Source: Oscillospiraceae bacterium | GTDB lineage: Bacteria; Bacillota; Clostridia; UMGS1840; HGM11507 | Direction of reading: 5' to 3' | Assembly (NCBI GenBank): GCA_015068525.1 | Contig: SVKJ01000007.1 | Location: forward strand, 10,127 to 74,126 | Length of the DNA stretch: 64,000 nt | Shown here: positions 50,439-58,500 of the stretch, in pieces | How positions within the stretch are numbered: the first letter of the stretch is position 1 | Layout: each line of letters starts with the position of its first letter | Position numbers and translations under genes: made by a program | The notes under the pieces: generated by a model | Told to the model about the DNA's origin: nothing | Databases searched by the model: none | The model's input: only the letters and a program-made list of their open reading frames with translations

Positions 50439-51476
50439 TTAATCTTTTACGCTTTTTATATCAATTTTCCAGCCTGTAAGTTTAGCAGCAAGTCTTACAT
50501 TCTGCCCTTCCTTACCAATAGCAAGAGAAAGCTGACTTTCAGGAACTGTTACCTGACATGATTTTTCTTCTTCTAAAACATTAACTTCTAAAACTTTTGC
50601 TGGAGAAAGCGCTGCTGTTACATATTCTTTAGGGTCTTCAGAGTAAACAATAATATCTATTTTTTCGCCTCTTATTTCATTTAAGATATTTGAAACTCTC
50701 ATTCCTTTTGGTCCAACGCAAGAACCTACAGGGTCAACATCTTTGTTGTTTGAAAATACTGCGATTTTAGTTCTTGAACCTGCTTCTCTTGATATGCCTT
50801 TAATTTCAACAGTACCATCTTTAATCTCAGGAACTTCTTTTTCAAAAAGCCTTTTAATAAGTCCCGGATGGCTTCTTGATAAAACTATCTGTAGCCCTCT
50901 TGCATCATCTTTAACATCCATAACATAAAGATAAATTTTTTCGCCCGGACGGATATTTTCAGATGCAACCTGTTCGCCCTGTGCTAAAATTGCTTCCTGA
51001 GTTCCTATTTCTATCATAATGTTTTTATGAGGACCCTGTTCTATTCTCTGAACAAGACCTAAAAGAATTTCACCTTTCTTTTCAGAAAACTCGCTGCAGG
51101 CAATCGCTCTTTCTGCTTCTCTTATTCTTTGAACTATAACCTGCTTTGCAGTTTGCGCTGCAATTCTTCCGAAAGTTTTAGGCATAACATTAATTTCTAT
51201 TTCATCACCTGTCTGGTAATGCTTGTTGATTTTTGATGCTTCCTCATAAGAAATTTCACATTCAGGGTTCTCAACTTTATCAACAACAGTTTTAACTGCG
51301 TAAACTCCCATTTCCCCATTTTTTCTGTTAACAATACCTCTCACTTCGCCTGCGCTTTGGAACTCCCTTTTGTACGCAGATAAAAGCGCGGTTTCAATGG
51401 CATCGATTAAAAGTTCTTTATCAATACCCTTTTCTGTCGCTACCGCCTCTAAAGCATTTAAAAATTCCTTGTTCAT
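50439..51476 (-). CDS. nusA: Transcription termination/antitermination factor NusA
   Basis: 345 residues; N-terminal polymerase-binding domain, S1 domain, KH1 and KH2 (VLEEEKSCQVTVPESQLSLAIGKEGQNVRLAAKLTGWKIDI). There is no C-terminal acidic repeat, as usual in Bacillota. Earlier in-frame ATGs at 51497 and 51488 exist; ATG 51476 (MNKEFLNALEAVATEKGI) follows AAAGGA and matches the family N-terminus. Confidence 0.97.
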   Translation of the reverse strand: MNKEFLNALEAVATEKGIDKELLIDAIETALLSAYKREFQSAGEVRGIVNRKNGEMGVYAVKTVVDKVENPECEISYEEASKINKHYQTGDEIEINVMPKTFGRIAAQTAKQVIVQRIREAERAIACSEFSEKKGEILLGLVQRIEQGPHKNIMIEIGTQEAILAQGEQVASENIRPGEKIYLYVMDVKDDARGLQIVLSRSHPGLIKRLFEKEVPEIKDGTVEIKGISREAGSRTKIAVFSNNKDVDPVGSCVGPKGMRVSNILNEIRGEKIDIIVYSEDPKEYVTAALSPAKVLEVNVLEEEKSCQVTVPESQLSLAIGKEGQNVRLAAKLTGWKIDIKSVKD

Positions 51477-51517
51477 TTTTTTATTCATTCCTTTCATTTA
51501 TTCATGTATTATAAATT

Positions 51518-51982
51518 CTAAAACTCAAAGTATATTCTTACATCAATAATATTTGCTCTTTCAATATTTATTTCTTTTTCATCAACCAAAATTATAACAT
51601 CGCCTTTTTCAGACCCTTTGACCAAAGTACCGACTAACAGTTTTAAATCGTTTACCTTCTTAAAAACTTTAATCTGAACTTTTTTACCCTCGTTTTCTAA
51701 AAAATGCCAGTCATATTTTAATTGCCTTTCTATTCCGGGAGAAGACACCTCCAGAATATATGCTTCTTTAATTAAATCAAGTCTGTCAAGTTCATCGGAT
51801 AAAAAACGGCTTATCTCTTCACATTCGTCAATCGAAACAAGACCGTCTTTTCTGTCAATAAAAACTCTTAAAACTTTATCCTGCCCTTCTTTTACAAAAA
51901 CAACATCGTAAATACGAAGCCCTTTTTCCGAAAGATAGGAAGAAAGAATTTTCTCAACTTCTTCTGTTATTTTAAGTGCCAT
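51518..51982 (-). CDS. rimP: Ribosome maturation factor RimP
   Basis: 154 residues; LRIYDVVFVKEGQDKVLRVFIDRKDGLVSIDECEEISRFLSDELD and EVSSPGIERQL are characteristic. It supports 30S maturation. First gene of the nusA-infB operon, with GGAGG before the ATG. Confidence 0.96.
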   Translation of the reverse strand: MALKITEEVEKILSSYLSEKGLRIYDVVFVKEGQDKVLRVFIDRKDGLVSIDECEEISRFLSDELDRLDLIKEAYILEVSSPGIERQLKYDWHFLENEGKKVQIKVFKKVNDLKLLVGTLVKGSEKGDVIILVDEKEINIERANIIDVRIYFEF

Positions 51983-52003
51983 ATTTTCCTCCTATTAAAC
52001 TTG

Positions 52004-52032
52004 AAAGAGTGGGTTACAACCCACTCTTTCAT
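52004..52032 (-). promoter_or_regulatory. Strong hairpin in the rimP operon leader
   Basis: GAAAGAGTGGGTT and AACCCACTCTTTC form a 13-bp stem about 20 nt after the predicted transcription start and just before the rimP ribosome binding site. No long T-run follows, so it may affect translation or mRNA stability, or be a weak attenuator. Confidence 0.55.
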
Positions 52033-52056
52033 AGTCATTATGTTTAAATCATACTC

Positions 52057-52085
52057 ATTATATCATATGAAAAATATTATTTCAA
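52057..52085 (-). promoter_or_regulatory. Promoter of the rimP-nusA-infB operon
   Basis: TTGAAA (52080-52085), 17 nt, TATAAT (52057-52062) on the minus strand, located just after the stop of the upstream gene. Confidence 0.75.
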
Positions 52086-52091
52086 GTGTTT

Positions 52092-52676
52092 TTAGAAAAT
52101 TTTTTCCAAAATAAGCATACTTTTATCTTCTGTATCTTTTACCTTTTTTTCAGGATTTTCAAATTGTTTCCTTATAAGAAGATAAACCTTTCTGTCTTTA
52201 GGAAGATATTCTTTGAAAAATTCATGATTTGAAATGTCTATATAAGAAGAATATCCGTCTTTGGTTTTAATAACACCATTTACACCTCTTTGTAAAAAGG
52301 CTTCAAGAATATAATCGTCTATAAGATATATATAACTTTCTCCGTTTACTATATCAACATCAATTCTGTTCCAGAAATCAAGGTCACGGTCATAAGGTAC
52401 TTTAGGATTGGTATAAATATTTTTAACAGTTGCTTTTATTTTGCCGTCATTATTTTCATCTTTAACAATATCGGGAAAAGTTTCTGATATCTTTAATCCA
52501 AGCCCTTCATAATTCATATAATCGCCAATATATGTAATACTAAAATCACTTGTATTTTTCGATTTCATATCCACTACTGTAAATACAACTAAAAATACTA
52601 AAAATATTCCAAGCCACGTGTGCCATTTATAGTGATACCAGTAATTTTCCCATTTTTCTCTAAATGTTTCAGACAT
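52092..52676 (-). CDS. Single-pass membrane protein of unknown function
   Basis: 194 residues starting MSETFREKWENYWYHYKWHT, one membrane segment at about residues 22-38, then an extracellular part of about 155 residues with mixed alpha/beta character. I do not recognise a named domain. AGGA lies 8 nt before ATG 52676; the frame extends six codons further upstream through the ribosome binding site. It precedes the rimP promoter and probably forms its own unit. Confidence 0.75.
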   Translation of the reverse strand: MSETFREKWENYWYHYKWHTWLGIFLVFLVVFTVVDMKSKNTSDFSITYIGDYMNYEGLGLKISETFPDIVKDENNDGKIKATVKNIYTNPKVPYDRDLDFWNRIDVDIVNGESYIYLIDDYILEAFLQRGVNGVIKTKDGYSSYIDISNHEFFKEYLPKDRKVYLLIRKQFENPEKKVKDTEDKSMLILEKIF

Positions 52677-52702
52677 AGTTTTCTTCCTTTCCAAGTATAT
52701 AA

Positions 52703-53066
52703 ATTAGGAATCAGGAATAAGGAATTAGGAATGATGGTACGCAAAACATACCATTCGGTGTTTTGCAATTGTTCTTTTCATTTCTAATTAAACTCATCCG
52801 GATTATTATGATTGCTATGTTTCGGGAGGGCTCGGAAGTCCGTTCGTAACATCAATTCAAACATCGAGTGAACAAGCCACCCTCGTTTTCATTGTGTTAC
52901 AGCACAGCCCTGCGTGTTCCCTTTATCATCCATTAAGGATGCGGTCACTACTCGGTTCCCTCCCCTACAATTCTAGGTTTATTTGACCTCGCATGTTCGT
53001 TGATGCAATTGCCGTATGGCATAATTGCATTTCCTTCATTTCGCATTTCGCACTTCGCATTTCGAA
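52703..53066 (+). repeat. Composite intergenic element, copy 3, containing repeat A
   Basis: Starts with TTAGGAATCAGGAATAAGG, then the conserved-loop hairpin (52741-52766: GCAAAAC, loop ATACCATTCGGT, GTTTTGC), a TTTCATTTCTAATTAAACTC stretch, TATGTTTCGGGAGGG, repeat A (52827-52972) ending CCCTCCCCTACAATT. To the right are GCAATTGCC/GGCATAATTGC and CGCATTTCGCACTTCGCATT repeats. It has no second AGGAATTAGG end. No gene is seen in this 400-bp spacer. Confidence 0.75.
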
Positions 53067-53090
53067 TTTAAAACACACTTGCTTTCATTT

Positions 53091-54167
53091 CTATAAAACG
53101 CTGCTTGTTATAATATACAAAATTATAACAAACGAAAAATTTATAACCGAAAATAAACCAATATATTTTAATGTTCCCTTTGGATTGTGGGCAGTATATT
53201 CCCTTAATGTAATAAGACTTGCCAAAGATGCAATTAAAGTTCCTGCTCCTCCTATATTGACTCCCAAAAGCAGTTCTTTATAATTTGTGGTAAACTGCGA
53301 AAGTAAAATTGATGACGGAACATTACTTATAAACTGGCAGGATAAAATAGTATATAATAACGTATTCTTCATAAGAAGCGATGAAAAAAATTCTTTTATT
53401 ACATCTATCCTTGCTAAATTCCCCGAAAATATAAAGAAAAAGAAAAATGTTAAAAGCAGGGGATAATCAACTTTTTTAATCGCCTCTTTATCTAAAATTA
53501 AAAGAGAGATAAGAATTATAAAAAATCCGATATAATAAGGTATTACCCGAAATACCATTATAATTGATAATAAAAACAATAAAAGATATATTCCTGCTCG
53601 TTTTTTATCTAAAGGGACATCTTTTCCTTTAAGTTCCAAAGGTTTATTCTTAACAAAAATAATACAGCATAAAGTTATAAGAAAAATCGACACTGCAAAA
53701 GGGAGCGCCATAATCCCCATAAATTCACCTGTCGGTATGTTGAATTTTGAATAAAGGTATAAATTCTGCGGATTTCCAAAAGGGGTTAACATCCCTCCTA
53801 AATTAGCAGAAATATTTTGCATTATAAAAGTAAATGCCATATATTTTTCATTATTTGTTGCTTTTAATACGTAAAACCCCAGCGGTAAAAATGTTAAAAG
53901 CGCCATATCATTTGCAATAAGCATTGAGCCTATAAAAGTAATATAGCAAAGTGCAAGAATACAGATTTTTAAATTCTTAAATGTTCTTATAGTCTTTCTT
54001 GCCAAGATATAAAAAAACTTTATTCCCCTTAACGCACACACAACTGCAAGAACTGAAAATAAACAGGCAAGCGTTTTAAAATCAAAATATCCTATGTAAC
54101 TTTTATCAATAGGTACAAAAAATACCGTTATAACTGCAAGAACTGCAGCAATTATCATTACAACCAT
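53091..54167 (-). CDS. SLC13/ArsB/NhaD-type ion transporter
   Basis: 358 residues with about ten membrane segments. The ion-transporter superfamily signatures are visible in both halves: ANDMALLTFLPLG followed by QNISANLGGMLTPFGNPQNLYLY, and SNVPSSILLSQF followed by GVNIGGAGTLIASLASLI. Members carry dicarboxylates, Na+/H+ or arsenite; the substrate here cannot be told. Slightly shorter than typical SLC13 proteins. No linked metabolic genes. Confidence 0.85.
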   Translation of the reverse strand: MVVMIIAAVLAVITVFFVPIDKSYIGYFDFKTLACLFSVLAVVCALRGIKFFYILARKTIRTFKNLKICILALCYITFIGSMLIANDMALLTFLPLGFYVLKATNNEKYMAFTFIMQNISANLGGMLTPFGNPQNLYLYSKFNIPTGEFMGIMALPFAVSIFLITLCCIIFVKNKPLELKGKDVPLDKKRAGIYLLLFLLSIIMVFRVIPYYIGFFIILISLLILDKEAIKKVDYPLLLTFFFFFIFSGNLARIDVIKEFFSSLLMKNTLLYTILSCQFISNVPSSILLSQFTTNYKELLLGVNIGGAGTLIASLASLITLREYTAHNPKGTLKYIGLFSVINFSFVIILYIITSSVL

Positions 54168-54257
54168 AACTATCTTAAAAAATCCCCTTTAATTTAACTC
54201 AAGTTAAATACATTCTATCACAAAACCCAAAAGAAAACAACAAAAATCATAAATTGC

Positions 54258-54333
54258 TTTTCCACCATAAAAGGGACAGACCTCATTTTGGTGGAAAAAT
54301 CACCATAAAAGGGTCTGTCCCTTTTATGGTGAT
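54258..54333. repeat. Pair of REP-like hairpins with GGTCTGTCCC core
   Basis: Hairpin a: TTTTCCACCA (54258-54267) with TGGTGGAAAA (54289-54298), top AAAAGGGACAGACC. Hairpin b: TCACCATAAAAGGG (54300-54313) with CCCTTTTATGGTGA (54319-54332), loop TCTGT. Both share the GGGACAGACC core in opposite senses with each other and with 34626-34662. The rest of the spacer 54168-54396 is AT-rich. Confidence 0.75.
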
Positions 54334-54396
54334 GACATCATATATTTATGTTTTAATTAAAAAAAGTGACAATATGGGCATACCTTCATTGTCAAC

Positions 54397-55095
54397 TTAA
54401 TTTATTTTTGTTATGTAATTATACGCAACCTTTGCCGCTTCAATATCGATATTACATTCAATATTAAAAACTCTTGTGCTTTTAATAAATTTGTTTGCAA
54501 AATCGATATTTTTTAAAAAGTTTATTTTGTTTTTGCTTAAGTAAATCTGCCCGAGAAATTGTTCCAAAACAGTATCTTTTGATACTTCATAACATGAATT
54601 TTTCTCGTTTCTTTTTATAAAACAAATATTTTTTATAATAGTTTTTGTGTTAAGGTTATAATTTTCCTTTCCCGCCCACGGAGTACCGTATCCGTAAAAG
54701 TGTGAACCGATATATCTTATAATCGGCTTATCGCCGTTTATAATTTTTAATTTATCATTTAAGTAATCCTTCCACAACTTTATATGAGTAGTTTTCCCAA
54801 CTCCGCTTTTAGCAAGAAATATACTTCCCTCTCCCGATACATCTATTAACGCTCCATGCATTAAAATTCCGTTATAAGAAGGTAGTTTTTCTGCGATTTT
54901 TCGGTAAACTGCAAGACTTTCAAGATAGGGTAAAGAGAAATTTCCCGTCTGCTCAGCTAAAATTTCTTTATCGTCTGCCTCAACGCAAAAATCGTAACTT
55001 TCATTATAAGTTATGTAATCTTGACACATATAAAAGATATAGTCGTATTTATTTTTTATAAGTATATTAAGTTCCGCAATACGAATTATAAACAT
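54397..55095 (-). CDS. HPr-kinase-like P-loop ATPase
   Basis: 232 residues. The Walker A motif AKSGVGKT is at 95-102 in a LMHGALIDVSGEGSIFLAKSGVGKTTH context; INGDKP (119-124) and YGTPWAGKE (136-144) follow. These features match the HprK-like group related to PEP carboxykinase that occurs in peptide-modifying gene clusters, including the lasso peptide kinases; they are not HPr kinase itself, which is larger and has an N-terminal domain. It may phosphorylate a peptide or protein. It overlaps the upstream small membrane gene by one base, with AAGGGGA before the ATG. Confidence 0.8.
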   Translation of the reverse strand: MFIIRIAELNILIKNKYDYIFYMCQDYITYNESYDFCVEADDKEILAEQTGNFSLPYLESLAVYRKIAEKLPSYNGILMHGALIDVSGEGSIFLAKSGVGKTTHIKLWKDYLNDKLKIINGDKPIIRYIGSHFYGYGTPWAGKENYNLNTKTIIKNICFIKRNEKNSCYEVSKDTVLEQFLGQIYLSKNKINFLKNIDFANKFIKSTRVFNIECNIDIEAAKVAYNYITKIN

Positions 55096-55319
55096 TATTT
55101 ATTCCCCTTAATAAATAAATTTACTATGGGAATTTGCTTTAAAATAAATCTTCTTAATTTTGTTTGCCAGAATTTTCTTTGTTTTTCATTTGTGCTTCTT
55201 TTAATTTCCATTTTGTAATATCTTATATCCTCTGATATTCCCATAAGATAAGGAATAAAAGCAAAAAGACAAAGCATTAAGAAAAACGCAATAATTCCAA
55301 ATATCATTATATTTTCCAT
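55095..55319 (-). CDS. Small membrane protein (74 aa)
   Basis: MENIMIFGIIAFFLMLCLFAFIPYLMG forms one strong membrane segment, followed by a basic cytosolic part (EIKRSTNEKQRKFWQTKLRRFIL). AAGGATG precedes ATG 55319; the frame is open further upstream through the terminator hairpin and is not used. It is coupled to the HPr-kinase-like gene (stop and start share one base), which suggests the two work together at the membrane. Confidence 0.75.
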   Translation of the reverse strand: MENIMIFGIIAFFLMLCLFAFIPYLMGISEDIRYYKMEIKRSTNEKQRKFWQTKLRRFILKQIPIVNLFIKGNK

Positions 55320-55341
55320 TGTTTCATCCTTTTTTGATTTT

Positions 55342-55391
55342 AAAATCGAGGGTGTCTGAAAAGGGCTACTTTTCAAACACCCTCTGATTTT
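55342..55391 (-). terminator. Long terminator hairpin after the small peptide gene
   Basis: GAGGGTGTCTGAAAAG (55348-55363) pairs with CTTTTCAAACACCCTC (55369-55384) with one mismatch; outer AAAATC/GATTTT extends it. On the minus strand TTTTAAAATC follows. It separates the peptide gene from the membrane protein/kinase-like pair and may end or lower read-through. Confidence 0.65.
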
Positions 55392-55405
55392 ATGAGGTTA
55401 TACTA

Positions 55406-55537
55406 TTAACCGATTGCTCCTGTGCCGGCTTCGCCTAAATCAAGGCTTCCGTTATTATTTATACCACCTGAGGTACATATAATATCTGTTAATTCTACAT
55501 TTAAAACTTTTACTTCTGGTGTTTTATATTCTCTCAC
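55406..55537 (-). CDS. 43-residue peptide, candidate modified or secreted peptide
   Basis: GTG start at 55535-55537 behind a very strong site AAGGAGGGGA, only 13 nt after the stop of the giant beta-helix gene. The peptide begins MREYKTPEVKVLNVELTDII and has a short tail CTSGGINNN, GSLDLGEAG, TGAIG: a charged leader-like part, one cysteine, then a Gly/Ser/Asn-rich tail. It has no signal peptide. The YKTPEVxVxxxxxxDII pattern followed by a small-residue tail recalls short clostridial peptides beside peptide-modifying enzymes, but I cannot assign a family. A link to the nearby HPr-kinase-like gene is inference. Confidence 0.65.
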   Translation of the reverse strand: MREYKTPEVKVLNVELTDIICTSGGINNNGSLDLGEAGTGAIG

Positions 55538-55550
55538 TTTTATCCCCTCC

Positions 55551-58500
55551 TTATTTGTCATCTTTATCTGTTATTTCATCAATATTATAACGTGCTTTGC
55601 CATATACATAAGTTCCGTCAAGAAGTTTAGCGTATGGGCGGAATCTTAAAGGACTATCAGCATATTTTGCTTTCATATTCATCATATCCCCATAGAAATA
55701 AGTTCCGTCATACATATCCGGTGTAACTGTGGTGCTTGATGCTCCTATCTGATTCTTAACATCTTCATTAACAAGAAGCGAAGTATATGCATCGTTTGTT
55801 ACAAAATTGTGTGTTTTGATTTCTTTTGTATCAGGATCTTCAAATTCAAGAATAAATCCAACTTCTTTATAATTTAATGTGTTTATTATTCCGAATAATG
55901 CTACAGGGTAACAATCAACCATTGTACCGTCAGCATCAGGTGCCTGAACTTTATCGAAATCCCATAACATAAGAACTTTAATATCGAAATCTTCTACGCA
56001 AACGATATATTCGTCTGTAGTAATTTCTCCGTTTGCACCACGAGCAATATAACCGTCTGCAAGATATTCTGAAGGGTTCTGGTCAAATGTACCACCGTAA
56101 ATAGTCATTGTACCGCTTACGCCAAGTGTAGCGTTCTTACCACCGGAGAAGTTACCGTCTTCAATGATAACAGTAGCACCGCTCTGAACGCAAACTGCAG
56201 AACCACTATCCATGGTAGTTCCCTTCGGACCAATAAATGTACCATCTTTTATTGTCAGAGTTGCATAGCCGGAAACATTTACAGCATGACGAGTACCGCT
56301 TGTGGCATTGAGTTTATATTCTCCACCGTTTATAATTGCCTCAACCGCACCATCAATTCTTACTCCATGACGTGCTGATTCAATGTTTGTATTTTCAAGT
56401 GCAAGCTTGCCGCTATTGATTTCAATTGCGCTGTAATCGCCGTTGGTGTTAACGATAGAACCGTTCTTAACTGTTAAAGAAACAGGATCGCAAGGAGCAA
56501 TATAACCGGTCAGTATGTTGCCGCCAAGGTCGATAACAACTGTTGCATCATCATCAATCGAAATAGTCTCTGCAGTATTTGCAATAAGTGTTACAGTTGC
56601 GCCATTTGCGTTGTTTATTGCTGCCTGAAGTGATGTATATTCAGTATCGCCAACTTTTGCAACAGGAGTTGCGGGTGCTGCTTCTTTTGTAACTGTAACG
56701 TCACCGTCATCAGAGAAAGTTGCTGATACTCTGTCACCGTTTAGTGTAACAATGTTTTCTATAGATGCTGTTCCACTTAAGTCTACAACCTTAACTTCAC
56801 CTGGTTCCATAGAAGTTGCATCAACTGTAACAGTAGTATTTTCAGAATTTACTCCTTTTGCAGTAAGTAAACTTGTTGTATCAACAGTTACATTAGTTTT
56901 AGAAATTGTACCTGTAGTAAAGTTTGCATTATTTTTAAGTATAAGTGTACCTGTTCCAACATCAGAGCCGGTTAATTCTCCGGTAGTATTATATGTAGCA
57001 TTATCAACAATTGTAGTTCCCGGATTTTTAGCATTTTGACTTGTTGCAACAGATGCGTTAACATAAGAACCATTTTTAATGGTTAAAGTACTGCGGTTTT
57101 CAAGTTGTCTTGCTGTATCTTTGTTAACAATAGAATTGTCAAAAACAATTTCGCCTTTTGTTACAGCAAAAACAAGATGGCTTGTGCTGTTTAAAACACT
57201 GTCCTTAACATTAAAGTTAAAAGTTGGATCCTTGCTGTTTGTAGGTTCTGAGAATACTAAAGAACCTGTCTGTTCCCAAATACTGTTAGTTACATTGATG
57301 TTATATGTACCGCTTGCATTTGAGTTCTTTGATGAACAGTATGCTGTAAACTTAACATAAGCATTTGTTACATTAAAGTTTACACCTGCACCTGTAAGTG
57401 ATGCACCAGCGGCAATCAGTGAAGGTGTAATATTTGCTGTATCAGCTGTTTTAGCATCGGTAATTGAGCCTGTGATATTAAATGTGCAACCATGACCGAT
57501 AACCATTCTTCCTGTGCCTGTAAGTTCTAAACAAGCACCTTCGCCAATATTGATAGTTGTATTAGTGTACTGAACACCAAAGTTAGTAGCCTTGGTATAG
57601 CCTTTGAAAGTAATTTCTCCGGCTGCGGTAATTGCACCAACCTGTTTGTCATTACCGTCAAAGATAATGCCTGCAGGAAGTGTAACATCTTCAGCTGCAT
57701 CAGCAATCATTGTGATAGTATCGCCGCTTACTGCCGCAACTGCTGCATCAGCAAGTGATGTATATTCGTTATCCCCGATTTTTGCAACTGGTGCTGCAGG
57801 AAGAACGAAATCGTCCTGTGCGTTAACAGTACCGCCTGCGTTGATTTCATTGTATATAGTATCTGTATTTGCAGTAAGTGTATTTCCTGTTGCAGTAACA
57901 TTAAGAGTGTTGTTTTCTGTGTAAGATCTGATATCTACATATCCGGCTGTCATAGTATTGCCTGTAAATGTTACTGTGTCAGATGCACTTACGCAAACGT
58001 TTGCGTTAAGTGTATTATCTGTAATTGTTACAGATTTAACGTCCTTACCACCTTCGTTATCAGAAATTGCTCTTCTTGTTCCGTAAAGGTCAGAATTTGA
58101 AACAGAGATTTCTGCAGCGGCTAAATCCTCAGCACTTGCACCTTCGCCAAAGATTATACCATATTTTGCACTGCCTATGATTGTAAGATTATCAACATCA
58201 AGGCTCTTTTTCGCTGTGATGACCCTCTGAGTACCAGTAGCCTCGCTGATGTCGATTATAAGGTCTTTCACTTTTGCATTTTCTTCAAATCTGAAGATTG
58301 TGTTCCAGTTATTGTCGCTTACTGTATCTGTAAACTTGATTGTATGATTGTTACCGTTAATTGTTACAGACTCTTTGAACTGCGAATGAGAACCGTTTGT
58401 TGCATAATCTCTGCAGTCCCATTTATAATCGATTGTAACATCAGAAAGTATTTCAATTGTGCATCCTTCGGTAGCAGCCTTAAATGCTTCTTCAAGTTTT

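Noticed and set aside
55320..55376. 19-codon extension of the small membrane protein
   Set aside because: It is translated from the terminator hairpin; a ribosome binding site lies directly before ATG 55319.
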